The notes under the pieces: model-generated
Told to the model about the DNA's origin: nothing
The model's input: only the letters and a program-made list of their open reading frames with translations
The model's database searches: none
Shown: in pieces, positions 38,780 through 50,368 of the stretch
Layout: each line of letters starts with the position of its first letter
Position numbering within the stretch: position 1 is the stretch's first letter
Translations under genes and position numbers: made by a program
Assembly (NCBI RefSeq): GCF_026151205.1
Contig: NC_087076.1
Coordinates: 17,967,419 to 18,031,418 of the forward strand
From: Bolinopsis microptera
Taxonomy: Eukaryota; Ctenophora; Tentaculata; Lobata; Bolinopsidae
Direction of reading: 5' to 3'
Length of the DNA: 64,000 bases

Positions 38780-41750
38780 CTAAAAACCCTTTCAACTTTT
38801 GTAGCGCTCACTGAGACTTGGCTCAAACCCTATATGGCTGATGCCCAACTACATGTTCCAGGGTATACAGTCTCCCGATGTGACCGAAGTGGGCGGGTCG
38901 GAGGCGGAGTTTTGCTCTATTCCCACATCAACATACCTGTAAGTGAGTGTGATACGTTTGATGATGGTACCTGCGAGGGTTTATTTTGCAGATTCAGCAC
39001 GATTAATACATGTGTTGTAGTGGCTTATCGACCCCCAAATGCCCCCCTCAGCAGTTTCAACTCACTTTTGGAGTTTATCTCCACGTGTATTCACCGTGTT
39101 AATGATGAAAGCTACGATATTATGCTCACAGGTGACTACAACTTACCCTCAATAGACTGGCAGACTGTATCCGTGTCGTCAGGAGGTTCCAGTGAGACTC
39201 AGCTATCAGCTCACTCCCTTCTCAACTTCATGGCCAAGCATCTGCTGAGTCAATACGTCCTTTGTCCAACCAGGGGTAACAATGTTCTAGACTTGTTCAT
39301 CACGAATAACAGCAGACTTGTTACTAATGTTCAGGCACAAGCTACCTCACTGTCTGACCATCATCTGGTGGATGTTATGCTCGCTACCAATCCGCTATCC
39401 CGAACGGAGGCTACCATCCCTAAGTTTGACGAAAGTAGCTTCAGGTCTCTTGACTTTTTTAAGGCGGATTTTGATGCACTAAAGGAGGAGTTACAGGAAG
39501 TTAACTGGTCTCAGCTTCGTGACTCATGCTCCTTTGAGGAGTTTCCTGCTCTTTTTACGGAGACCCTGTTCCAGATTTGCTGTTCGTGTGTTCCTCAGAA
39601 ATCGGTGCCCTCTGGACGTCCTAAGCACAGCAACGCGTTGAGACGGAAATGCAACCGGCAAAAAGCACGACTCCAAGCATTAATTGACAAGAATGCTTCA
39701 GAAGACCAGATCAAGGCAGTCAGGAATAAAGTTGCACTCTTACAGTACGACATCATGACTGCACATACCAAGAAACTGGATGAGAAGGAGAACAGAGCCA
39801 TCGAGAAGATTAAAAGTAATCCGAAGTTCTTCTATAGTTATGCCCGATCCCTCTCAACTATCAAATCCAGTATTAACATGCTATTTGATGCAAACCAGGA
39901 GATCACTACTGACACAAAGCAGATGGCGGACTTACTTCAGGAGCAGTTCAGCTCAGTGTTCAGTGATCCAAGCTCTCCTGATATCAAGGACCCAGATTTC
40001 CCGTTACCTATGATCGAACATCCGCAAACTCTTGAAGATTTTTGCATCATGGATGACGATATCATATCTGCAATTGGGAATATTCCTCCTAACTCTGCTA
40101 GCGGACCTGATGGAATACCTGCTATCCTCTTAAAGAGCTGTGCAAAAGAGATGTGCGAGCCGATACGGCTCATCTGGAGCGAATCCTTTGAGCGTGGTGA
40201 AGTACCTAAGTTCTACAAAGATACCTACATCACTCCTCTATACAAAAAGGGTGATCGGGCGAGAGCTGTCAACTACCGGCCGGTGGCGCTCACATCTCAC
40301 GTTATAAAAGTGTACGAACGCATACTGCGTGGCAAGATGGTTAGCTTCATAGAGAAGAACGGATTACTCTGTAATAATCAACATGGCTTTCGATCTGGGC
40401 GGAGCTGTCTCACCCAACTGCTCAGTCACGTTGATGACATTGTTCAAGGATTGGTGAAAAACGCTGATACTGACGCCATATACCTTGACTTTGCGAAAGC
40501 ATTTGATAAAGTGGATCACCGACTGCTTATTAAGAAACTTAGAAGAATGGGAATTCACGAAAAGGTGGTGTCGTGGATTGAATCCTTCTTAAGTGACCGC
40601 ACACAGTGTGTTGTGTTGGACGGGATGTCATCACTTGCTGCAGCAATCATAAGCGGAGTGCCACAGGGTACAGTTTTGGGCCCGCTGCTTTTCATTTTGT
40701 TCATTAATGACATGAAGCTGTGCATCACAGGATGTGTCATTAGATTCTTTGCTGACGATACACGGATTTTGAGGCACATCTATACACTTGATGATGCAAG
40801 TATACTGCAAAATGATCTCAACTCTGTCATTGACTGGGCAAGATGCAATAACATGTCATTGCATGAGGATAAATTTGAGATACTTGTGCACAAACACTGT
40901 CCCCGAAACAGCTTGCAAGACCTCCCGTTTGCCATCCTGACGCAAACTTATCAAGTTTCGCATGGTAACATAATGTACCCTACGGATGCAGTCAAAGACC
41001 TGGGGGTTTTGATCTCGGCGGACTTGTCTTGGAGCTCACATGTTACTATGATAGCAGATCGTGCCCGTAAAGTTGCCTCTTGGGTTCTGAGCGCTTTTAG
41101 ATCGAGAAACAAGATCACTATGCTGACCCTCTACAAGTCATTAGTCAGAAGCCATCTCGAGTACTGTTGTCCCCTCTGGAATTCAACTAAGCAAGCTGAT
41201 ATCGCTGAGCTAGAGGGAGTACAACGTACATTTACGTCCAAAATACATGGTGTGCAACATCTGAACTATTGGCAGAGACTGAAGGCCTTAAAATTGATGT
41301 CACTTCAACGGAGGAGAGAACGTTACACTATCATTCATATGTGGAAGATCCTACACAAGAAGTGTCCTAATGATGTCAACGTTCAGTTTACAGATACACT
41401 CCGTTATGGCCAGAAAGCAGTAGTCCCTAGCTTGTCAACGTCCAGTAGCCAAAGGAATCAATCGATCTTTGACAGCTCATTTGTAGTGATGGGGCCTCGA
41501 TTGTGGAACATCATTCCCGCAAACCTGCACCTTATCGAGGACCCCCTACGTTTCAAGTCATTGTTGACGGAGTTTGTTACATCTATTCCGGACGAACCTC
41601 CTGTTACTGGATATTGTTGCCAGAACGGGAATTCGTTATTGAACTGGAGCGCAGAAAAGACAGCAACTTCGCTGCACGGGTGGTCAGCCGTTCTGATGAC
41701 CCGATAGAGGATCTATGAAGCAACCCCAAGTAACCCAAGTAAGTAACTCA
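38780..41750 (+). mobile_element. 5'-truncated CR1-like LINE inside the TTAA element
   Basis: Coding sequence is open before the first ATG: VALTETWLKPY precedes it, the usual start of a LINE endonuclease motif. ORF1 and the endonuclease N-terminus are therefore lost. It ends shortly after the stop in ccaagtaacccaagtaagtaa, a short repeat such as LINE 3' ends have. Confidence 0.7.
38834..41707 (+). CDS. LINE endonuclease/reverse transcriptase (CR1/Jockey group), uninterrupted frame
   Basis: 957 residues from the first ATG. Apurinic-type endonuclease part: VVAYRPPNAPL, LTGDYNLPSIDWQ, SDHHLVDVML. Reverse-transcriptase part: YKKGDRARAVNYRPVALTS, QHGFRSGRSCLTQLL, YLDFAKAFDKVDHRLL, SGVPQGTVLGPLLFILFIND and the catalytic FADDTRI. 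C-terminal part: LVRSHLEYCCPLWNS, LNYWQRLKALKLMSLQRRRE. Functions in target-primed reverse transcription of its own RNA. The intact frame suggests recent insertion, although the 5' truncation probably leaves it unable to move by itself. Confidence 0.93.
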   Translation: MADAQLHVPGYTVSRCDRSGRVGGGVLLYSHINIPVSECDTFDDGTCEGLFCRFSTINTCVVVAYRPPNAPLSSFNSLLEFISTCIHRVNDESYDIMLTGDYNLPSIDWQTVSVSSGGSSETQLSAHSLLNFMAKHLLSQYVLCPTRGNNVLDLFITNNSRLVTNVQAQATSLSDHHLVDVMLATNPLSRTEATIPKFDESSFRSLDFFKADFDALKEELQEVNWSQLRDSCSFEEFPALFTETLFQICCSCVPQKSVPSGRPKHSNALRRKCNRQKARLQALIDKNASEDQIKAVRNKVALLQYDIMTAHTKKLDEKENRAIEKIKSNPKFFYSYARSLSTIKSSINMLFDANQEITTDTKQMADLLQEQFSSVFSDPSSPDIKDPDFPLPMIEHPQTLEDFCIMDDDIISAIGNIPPNSASGPDGIPAILLKSCAKEMCEPIRLIWSESFERGEVPKFYKDTYITPLYKKGDRARAVNYRPVALTSHVIKVYERILRGKMVSFIEKNGLLCNNQHGFRSGRSCLTQLLSHVDDIVQGLVKNADTDAIYLDFAKAFDKVDHRLLIKKLRRMGIHEKVVSWIESFLSDRTQCVVLDGMSSLAAAIISGVPQGTVLGPLLFILFINDMKLCITGCVIRFFADDTRILRHIYTLDDASILQNDLNSVIDWARCNNMSLHEDKFEILVHKHCPRNSLQDLPFAILTQTYQVSHGNIMYPTDAVKDLGVLISADLSWSSHVTMIADRARKVASWVLSAFRSRNKITMLTLYKSLVRSHLEYCCPLWNSTKQADIAELEGVQRTFTSKIHGVQHLNYWQRLKALKLMSLQRRRERYTIIHMWKILHKKCPNDVNVQFTDTLRYGQKAVVPSLSTSSSQRNQSIFDSSFVVMGPRLWNIIPANLHLIEDPLRFKSLLTEFVTSIPDEPPVTGYCCQNGNSLLNWSAEKTATSLHGWSAVLMTR

Positions 41751-42049
41751 TTATTTGATGGTTGCTCTACCAATCATAGCCCTAAAATATATTTTTTTGA
41801 ATAGTTAGCTAATACAGGCACTTGGTTATTGGGAAATGAGGTTAATTCTGTCACAATATATGAAATTTTAAATTTTGGGCGAATTATTTATATTTGATTT
41901 TGGGTTTGAAAGGCGGAAAAACTTTATATAATGACAATGTAGTTGATGCAAGTTAAGATCAGTTGATGTTTACATTGTCACAAAAATTATACGAAATAGT
42001 AAATAGGTTAAAAACAATGATTATAGAATGAAATAGTCTCTTATAATAA

Positions 42050-42690
42050 CTGATGTGACAAAGTGAACATGTCTTGCCCCTATTTTGAAGATCTATATTC
42101 TATACCTCTATTAGAATTCAACATTCTTAAGTTTAACAATTTTAGGTTAAATTTGTCAAAGTCACTAAGAATGTGACAAAATTAACTTTCCCTGCCCCAA
42201 CAATATCAAGATAGTGTGTTAAAATTGGCATAGGATGCTTTATTGCCTATATAAATCAATCCAAACTACAAAATATATGTTAATGTGATGACGATTACCT
42301 AACTCTTATAATAACTGATGTGCCAAAGTAAACATGTCTTGCCCCTATTTTGAAGATCTATAACACTATTAGAATTCAACATTCTTTCAGAAAGGATTGG
42401 AAGAATATTGTCCAGAACATCAGAGCTCAATTTTAACAATTTTAGATTAATTTGTCAATGACACTGAAAATGTGACAAAATTAACTTTCCCTGCTCCAAC
42501 AATATCAAGATAGTGCACGTTAAAATTGGCATAGGATGCTTTATTACAGGTATATTAATCGATCCAAACTACGAAAAATATCTTTTAATCTGATGACGAT
42601 TACCTAACTCTTATAATAACTGATGTGACAAAGTAAACATGTCTTGCCCCTATTTTGAAGAACTTTACCTCTATTAGAATACTATCTTAC
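42050..42690. repeat. Tandem repeat of about 260-310 bp in the TTAA element
   Basis: The phrase tgtgacaaagtaaacatgtc followed by ttgcccctattttgaaga occurs at about 42055, 42313 and 42625 with related sequence between. Confidence 0.85.
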
Positions 42691-43654
42691 TATGTAACTT
42701 AATCATCAAAAATTTTTCGATAAACTAGTTATTTTGCCAGCAAGGAGCTAACAGAGTTATAATACATTTTTTGTGACGAAATTACCCTATTTTGACCATG
42801 TTGTGGTAGTTTAATTGTGACACTGTTAACATATTACCACCTGATAATGATTCATGTGACTGGTGCATGATACTAGCAGTGTTGTTTGATCCATAGTATG
42901 TAATATAAGGGGTTTAAGCTGGTATATCATTATTTGTTTAATTTCACACATGTTCAGATATCATCAAGATTATGTGACAAAGTAAACTTGGTTGTGCCTT
43001 TTGTGTTTTAATTCCTTACGACTATTATATGATATAATAACAATTCCCAGCACTTTCAGGCCATCAAATAAACCTACACTACTCAGCATTGCTTATCAGG
43101 GTACCCTAAACATTCATCACATATTTTCTTTAATGTGTGACAGAGTAAACCTGAGTGCACCATCCAACGAAAAAAGTCGTCAAATATGTAGGTGATGGTC
43201 ATATGTACCCATCCAATCAACTGAACACTCAAAAATTTGGTCAAAAACGGCAGCAAGGGGTCCATATTTACTCCGTCACATGTTTATAGTGTGACAATGT
43301 AACCATTTCCGTGCCGGCCGTATTTAAGCGATATCTTATCACCTGATTAAGATATCGTTATGTGACAAAGTTAGCCTAGAGGATAAGACGATTATACTAA
43401 CCATCAATGGTTTATGTAATTTCATAGTGTGACAAAGTCAACTACACTGTGCCTTTTAATAGGGTCACTTATATTTACCAATATCCTCAAACTCAAATGA
43501 ACGTGTCCTTAAACGATACAGATTTATAAATCTGTCTTGTCGTTTGCAGTTTCAATTTCTTTAAGTAGTGAATCGGACTCAATGTTTGTAAAAGTTGGCT
43601 ATATCTACGCTATGAATTTCAATTTAATTCAATTATTTTCTCTGATTAATCTGA

Positions 43655-43900
43655 GGAGATACATCAGCGAATTGCAGAGTATCCCCTATAACAGTACGTA
43701 GTGAGTAAAAATGAAAATCTTGCTATAACTCAAGGAAGGAATTTGGCTGTTAAGCAGGTCAAGACTAAGTACTTCTTCCTTCTTGATGATGACATCAAGT
43801 TCAATGAATACACAAAACTCGATAAACTTGTTGAAATCCTGGACACTACCGATGTCACTACCTGATGTCACAGTGGCTTCAGCTGCTTATATTATATATG
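43655..43900 (+). pseudogene. Orphan glycosyltransferase core fragment C'
   Basis: Same portion as A' (ELQSIP... to ASAAY). Contains a stop (gttaagcag in place of gttatgcag) and a short duplication gatgtcactacctgatgtca. Confidence 0.85.
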
Positions 43901-44317
43901 GGTGAATAGCTTAACTGGATACTTTCAATTTTAAAGTTTGTACTCAAACTGCAGAGTAGAATGTTCATTGTTGTAACGGTCTAGAGTTTTATTTGTACTC
44001 ATGGGAATATGTGATCCGTTAATCAGAGTGAACTTTAAAAAAAATTTTAAATTTTAAAAAGTATTACTCTCAACTCCCACTAAAATACTTTCTAAGCAGA
44101 CCTCAAGAAAATAACTAAATCTGGTCTAAACTCTAAGTAGTGTTTCCATTATTTCACTAGAAAACTTAAAAGCTATCCTCCAATCAGATAAAACCACCCA
44201 ATCTCAAACTCCAGTAAGAATATAAAACCCACAACTATTCTTCTTACTAGATTTACCTCATCAGCTGGTTCAATAATACACAAATTACACATATGCAAGC
44301 TTTTAAGTTAACAAAAG

Positions 44318-45559
44318 CCCATATCCAAAAAAATTTTAATTTCCTACATTCTCATTTTTTTCGTTTTCTGTGGCCCGCTCGCTTCGCTCGCATAAAAAGT
44401 CTTTGCATTCGCGCGGTTCAAAGATTTTTCATGGCGGATTCCAGATTCTCAATCTTACTTTTTTAGGGCCCGGAACAGGGACGTAGCCAGGATTTTTCTT
44501 TGAGGGGGGCTGTTGGCGAGCGAAGCGAGCCGACGCGTCTAATCCAGCTGCGCAGCAAGCGAAGCGAGCAAGCTGTGGCAGGGGTCTGGGGGCGCAGCCC
44601 CCAGCAGGGTCCAGGGGCGGAGCCCCTTGGCGGGGGCTAGGGGGGCGCAGCTCCCCGGAAAATTTTTGCGAAACAGGGTGTTTTAGACGACATTTGGCAT
44701 TAAAGAAATTTGTAGGACAGCAATAAACTGGGATTGAAAAGAATCAAGTACTCACGTAAATTTGGTAACTTCACAACAGCAATCTGCATTCTCCAATCAG
44801 AATTTACGACTTACTCAGGCCTCATTGTCTTAAGATTTTTACATTTCCTACGGTTTAGGGGACACTATTGACTATTTATAGAAGTCTTCTAGAATGTTTG
44901 CTTGGATTTAATGACAGATATTTACTAATCCACAGTTCAAATCTTTGACTGACTGCAGTCATAAACACAGCCCAGTTACCAGGCGACCATGGGGACTAGG
45001 GGGCTTATCTTTTTTCTGGGGTTCGATTTTTTCCGGGGGGGCTGCCGCCCCCTAGCCCCCCCCCCCCCCCCCCCCTGTCTACGTGCCTGGCCCGGAATGC
45101 TTTTTAATAGATAATCCTAGGTTACTTTTGGGGGCGAAGCCCCCGAAAATTTTGGAAATTTAAACTAGATTTGGCCTCCTGGAACGAATCTGACAATGGA
45201 GAACGATTTTAGCATACTATTTTCTAATAATGACAACTATTTATGTCGTGTACGCGAAAATGCCCCAATAATTAGCATCTGGTTAGTGGTTACTTGATGC
45301 ACAGATTTTGTAGCTAATAGCAACAAACTTTGGTCTGTGAAACGAAATTTGATAGACTGGATCAGTGGATCCCTGACTGAGGACATTTAAATAACGGTCC
45401 AGCAACTTTTAGTCTGCTCTTTCACTTAAATTCCTACTGAAATATTATCGAATATTCTCAGAGTTGGCTCTCGAATTTCCTACTTTTTGTCAAAAATTTC
45501 CTACTTTTAAAAATTTCCTACATTCTTAGAATGCGAGAATGCGGGTTTTTGGATATGGG
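44318..45559. mobile_element. CCCATATCC-ended element with 8-bp target duplication
   Basis: Inverted ends CCCATATCCAAAAA; target duplication aacaaaag at 44310-44317 and 45560-45567; units B, C and E have the empty site. Subterminal repeats of tttcctac. No coding capacity. Split by a hAT-like element. Confidence 0.88.
44476..45089. mobile_element. hAT-like non-autonomous element nested in the CCCATATCC element
   Basis: Ends CAGGGACGTAGCCAGG and, inverted, CAGGCACGTAGACAGG (14 of 16). Target duplication gcccggaa at 44468-44475 and 45090-45097. GC-rich interior with gcgagcgaagcgagc and ggggcgcagcccccagc type hairpins. 614 bp, non-coding. Confidence 0.88.
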
Positions 45560-45567
45560 AACAAAAG

Positions 45568-46590
45568 CGAGGCATGTACTCATAGAAAATACTAGTCTTA
45601 GTCATATTATCTACGTTTGGCTTGCTTGAACTTCACTCGTAATAAATTAATAATTCTACATTTTACAGCGTACTCACTGTATTAATCAATCAGCTGATCA
45701 GCATTGATTTATTATATTAGTGTTAATGTTGTTAATAATGATTTGTCCTTTCTATTCGCTTGTTTGCCTTAGCAAATTTTCCGATCAATTAAGTGTTCAC
45801 AAGATCAGTTATATATAATATCATATTTAATTATCACAATATGATAAATCAAACGTCACTGATAAAGTCTGGAGCTACCGCACTTTGTAGTTGGAACTTA
45901 CACCAAGATGAAAAATAGTTTGAAGGATCTGATATAAATGAGCTTATACTCTAGTTTACCATACCTAACGACCATATCCCATTATTCCCCGGCCATGCAG
46001 TTAGTTTAAACACATCTAGAAGTATCTTACATTTTTATATCAAAAGTTAGCAAAATTTGGCCAGTGCACACATAGCCAAAATCAGTTAGACTAATAAATC
46101 CATCATAAGGCATTTTTGGCATAGATTGTTGCATAAGTTGTATATGATTGTGGCCATTGCGGTCAATTTGAGCCTTCACAAAAGTTTGTGCAGTGTTCAG
46201 GAGCTGAGATTACTGTGTATATACGAATATAAGACAAGTGGGCGGGGCCAAAAGAGCAACTTCGCCAGTCTGAAGTTTTGGGCTCGGATTTGTTTGTTTC
46301 TAAAAACCTTGGAAAGAACCCCAAAAATGTCAAGCCTTCTACTATGAAATGCAGGTCGATGTGCATAATTGAGAAGATTATAAGTGGTTAATAATTGACT
46401 CTGAGGGTCATCAAATGGCCAAGAAACAATTAACTTTATGTGGTTGCATGTTTTCTTATATCAAATTCTATTTTTAAGTGGCAAAAGATATTGGTCTCAT
46501 TTACAGATCCAAATTTTTAGAAACGGTCCCCCTCCCTAATTTTATATTTTTCTTTCAAAATTATCTTAATATATCAAATTCTATTTTTAG
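45568..46590. other. Array spacer upstream of copy D with a duplicated exon-1 start relic
   Basis: Unit backbone shared with E-G (ccggccatgcagttagtt, aagttttgggctcggat). At 46463-46500 ctatttttaagtggcaaaag + atattggtctcattt is a decayed copy of the exon-1 start, with AG lost from the acceptor (aag for tag) and ATG changed to ATT. Confidence 0.75.
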
Positions 46591-48328
46591 GTGGCAAAAG
46601 ATATGAGTCTCGTTCGCAAAATAAAGTCAACATTAACTCGATGGCTGCATCTAATCAAATTAGTCCTCGTGGTTTTGATGATCATTTTTATCTTTTACAA
46701 TTTGAGGAGTGGGATAATATACGATCTTGCATTCCTAGGAAATTCGACAAAAGAAAACAAGCTAATGGTTTCTTTTCCAGTTAAAACAAGGGCAAACTCC
46801 AAAAATATCAGTATTCATACCAATATTAGTGGTTACATATTCCACAACCATCGATTAAGATTATGGTATGAAGGTAGATGTATAGACTCTAGTGACGGAG
46901 AAAAGTTGACAGTACAGTTTTGTGATCCTAATTTACAGCAGGTGAGACTTAGTGTCAACTTATGTTTCTTCCACAAAATGCAGAAGATAATACTAATTGA
47001 CTATTTTTGGGACCTAATCAAAAACATTGAAAGTTGAACTACTAACCATATTGCCACCATAACTAAAATAAAAATGAATGAAGGTCAATTTTTGTCATCG
47101 TTAATAAATATACTCTCAGGCGTTTAGTCTAACGATGGATAATCGTCTGATATACGAGAGAACTGGAAGATGTGTAAACTACAAAAGCCATGATAATGCC
47201 AAATTTCTGGAACTTATAGATTGCTCTGATGTCACAGAATCGTTCTTTACAGAAGACAAAGATGAAATGCTTTACATACAGCGTATCGTGAAGAATGAAG
47301 AGCTGTGCATCACACCAATGTCAGAGAGGAACGATTTGAACGTTACAACAAGTCCTTGTCTGGAGGATCCTGTTGGATTAACACGTTGTAATAAGCATGC
47401 TTCCAGAATGCTACTGATGGAGGAAGATGTTTTTCAAGAAGACAGAAAATTGTTAAAGATGGCTGTTGTACCTCTAAATAGTTCATGTGACTTTAAAGCG
47501 TGTGGGTTCAACAAAAGAGAGCCGGTGAAACTCCTGCCACCTGACCAGGTGGGAAGATGTACAAATCTGTGGGAATGTGTGACACTTGCAGTAAAAACAA
47601 CCAGAAGACCACATCTTATATTGCGTCTAGCTCGATCAGTGAGAGACAGTCTGGGGTTCGATCTCCCGATAGTTGCATACGACGACGGACCAAACGATTA
47701 CCCTGATGAAATATATCAGCAAATTGCAGAGTATCCCTTATTACAGTACGTAGTGAGTAAAAATGAAGATCTCGGTATAGCTCGAGGGAGAAATTTGGCT
47801 GTTATGCAGGTCAAGACTAAATACTTCTTCCTTCTTGATGATGACATCAAGTTCAACGAATACACAAAACTCGATAAACTTGTTGAAATCCTGGACACTA
47901 CCGACGTCACTGTGGCCTCAGCTGCTTACAATGTAATCGGTTTTACTTCATACCTTGAAATCGGACATTTCAACGAGAACAAGGCAAAGCGTAGACTGGG
48001 AGTTTATCATGAAGCTTGCACAATTGTCAACCAAACAATTCCAAACCATCCAAGTTGTGTCAGATGCAATCTTACTCAAAACGTATTTCTGGCACGAACC
48101 AAAGAGATATTGGATATAGGAGGATGGGACCCAGAGCTAATGATAGTGGAACACAAGGATATATTTATTAGACTGAAAGCAGCTGGCATGAAAGTTGCAC
48201 TTTGCCCGGATGTGAAAGTAAAGCACGCTCGTCCGTCAAAGATAGCAGTTAAAGGCGAGGACTACTCAGAAAAAAGGAGACGAGCAACAGGAAGGTTTGA
48301 TAAGTATGATTTTAAAAATATGATTTAA
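46591..48328 (+). CDS. GT12-like glycosyltransferase with ricin-type segment, copy D
   Basis: Exon 1 46603-46941, intron 178 bp, exon 2 47120-48328; about 515 residues. Anchor WLHLIKLVLVVLMIIFIF, lectin segment, GIARGRNLAVMQVKTKYFF, LLDDDIKF and DIGGWDPELMIVEHKD are all kept. Differs from E by few residues, for example RCNLTQNVF where most copies have RCDIT. The C-terminal tail (KIAVKGEDYSEKRRRATG) is variable between copies. Confidence 0.87.
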
Positions 48329-48469
48329 AAAATTATTTTAAAAATATGATTCAAAAGATTTTAATTTATAAAAAAAGTCCCATAATGTGACCAACAATGA
48401 GTCAATGACTTGTGATTCGAAGTTTAAATTACAGAAAGACTTCATGACACTACCACTAAATAAACAAGA

Positions 48470-48870
48470 AATGCGGCAGCTTTTCTTTTGTGGATGACCG
48501 CTCAATTTCCCGATCCGTGATGGCGTCTATTATCATATTCCATACAATCTGGGGACCCCGTCTTAACTGTTTATAAGCATGCAGATATGGCGGAGTGACA
48601 GGCCGAGCGCCGCCCAGTAAATTCCATTTTAAATTTTAAAATCGTGTATATTTCTATGTAACCATATGTTTATTGTTTATGCAACCTGACACAGATCTGT
48701 GCAAAATAGTAATATTAACTCGAAATAATAATTATAATATGCTATCAATTAGTGCCTAGTGGGATAGGTACATGGTGAAATTAAAAATTCACAAGGTAAA
48801 TTAAGCACCATGCGCCAACAATTATTTATTTCAGAATAACCCCGCAAAATTACTTAAATAATAAAAGTAG
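48470..48870. repeat. Shared repeat downstream of copy D (shortened)
   Basis: gcggcagcttttcttttgtg, gtgacaggccgagcgccgcc, agtgcctagtgggatagg. The microsatellite end is missing. Confidence 0.75.
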
Positions 48871-49391
48871 CGTTGAAACAGAGGTATTAACTGTACTTAA
48901 TCCAGGTTTAGAGCTCTAATAAACAACAGATGGAACATTCATAGACTATTCGAGAGACCGGCAAGAACTCACTTGGTGATGAACCACGATACAGGAGAGA
49001 TAACATACAAGGAGGAGAAGGAACGTGGATGCTAATTATTGTCAAACAAAAATTGCATTTTCGAGACCTGACTTTTAGACGTTCGGCTGATATCTTTGCC
49101 ATTAAAAAGGTCGCCAACTCTTTCAGAATAGAAAATCTTTCAGGATAGAATGGTTTCAACTAAAATTCCTAACCTCTCCAGAATAGAGCAGGGATTACCT
49201 GCTGATAGTTGTTGCTCTAGGGTCAAATAAGAGCTGTTCTCTGTTTGGGATACCTAAAGGGCCAATTTTAAATTTTTGGCCTATTTCAATATTTCCCTTT
49301 TTAATTATCGTGTTCTTTCTTATATGAATATCATTGTATAATATAAATCAGTCTTGTCGTTTGTTTGCAGTTTAAGTTTCTTTAAGTAGTG
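48871..49391. other. Array spacer
   Basis: Unit backbone (acagatggaacattcatag, gcagggattacctgctgat). No gene recognised. Confidence 0.5.
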
Positions 49392-49399
49392 AATCAGAC

Positions 49400-50190
49400 C
49401 AGTGATCGACCGGGATCCCGGCCCCGGCCCCGGATACGGCCGGGATTTGTGTTTTTTCCCCGGCCCCGGCAATATAATTTTCAAAATCCTGGCCCCGGCC
49501 CCGGCCAGAGGCCCCCAATCCCAGCCCCGGCTGTTTTTGTCAATTTTTGCCGGGATTTCTCGTATTTTCTGCCTCAATTCAAACCGATAGATTATCAGAA
49601 TTTATCTTGATTTTTAGACTTAAATTAAACACAAAATTTTCGGTAACATGAGATCGAGTGAAAAATATAAATACGAGGACTTGACATCATTCCAGTTTGA
49701 TATTCAGAAAATTTTAACTTTGAATTTACAAAGAATGTAAAATATTAATGTTAATTAAAAAAGTTCGAGGTTGATTGAAAAGTTCGAGTTAAGTCATGTG
49801 TTCGTGTACCGTCTTTCATATAACTAGTACAAACGTCAAACAATTTAGTTCAGGAGCAAAAAACAGTAGAGGGTGAGGCCGACTCAATGCAGATGATGAT
49901 GATAGTCATCAGATCACAGATGACTACTCGTTTCCGGTGTCAGCTTCAGTATCCGAAATATCTATGTCCGATGTTTCGTCTTCGCTCTGTCTCGATTCTG
50001 TCATAACAGTTTCCGGAAACTTTCAAAAAATTTCAAAATTAGATTAAAAAAATCCCGGCCCCGGCCCCGGCATATTTTAGCCAATCCCGGCCCCGGCCTT
50101 GGCAACATTTCAAAATCCCGGTTAATCCCGGCCCCGGCTGATTCAACTTGGTCCCGGCCCCGGCTAAATTTCGTCCCCGGTCGATCCCTG
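49400..50190. mobile_element. hAT-like non-autonomous element with GGCCCC-rich ends
   Basis: Ends CAGTGATCGACCGGG and, inverted, CAGGGATCGACCGGG. Target duplication aatcagac at 49392-49399 and 50191-50198; the other units show the empty site. Subterminal arrays of ccccggc on both sides; AT-rich middle without a transposase. 791 bp. Confidence 0.88.
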
Positions 50191-50368
50191 AATCAGACCC
50201 AATGTTTGTATAAGTTGGCTATTTTTACGCTATGAATTTCAACTTAATTAAATGTTCGTATTTTTATCCGATTTGTTTGTATTGTTGCTGCTGTACGATA
50301 TATACATTATAAATTATATTTATTCCATACAATTACATAATAGTATTTTCTATGAGTAACCTGATGAG

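Larger units (their letters stand above)
38395..43508. mobile_element. 5.1-kb TTAA-flanked transposon with TGTGACAAAGT repeats, carrying a LINE
   Basis: TTAA at 38391-38394 and 43509-43512. Inverted ends of about 36 bp start GGACACGTTCATTTGAG (one mismatch). TTAA duplications are typical of piggyBac and Kolobok. The motif tgtgacaaagtNaac occurs more than ten times, mostly in 41.9-43.5 kb. No piggyBac or Kolobok transposase was recognised; the only long frame is a LINE protein. The MITE at 7913-8171 is a short relative. Confidence 0.85.

Noticed and set aside
41930-43510. CRISPR-like array from regularly recurring tgtgacaaagt
   Set aside because: Spacing is irregular, the word is short, and it lies within a eukaryotic DNA transposon.
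49320-49610. Pro/Gly-rich frames of 62-85 codons
   Set aside because: Read through ccccggc repeats of a hAT-like element.
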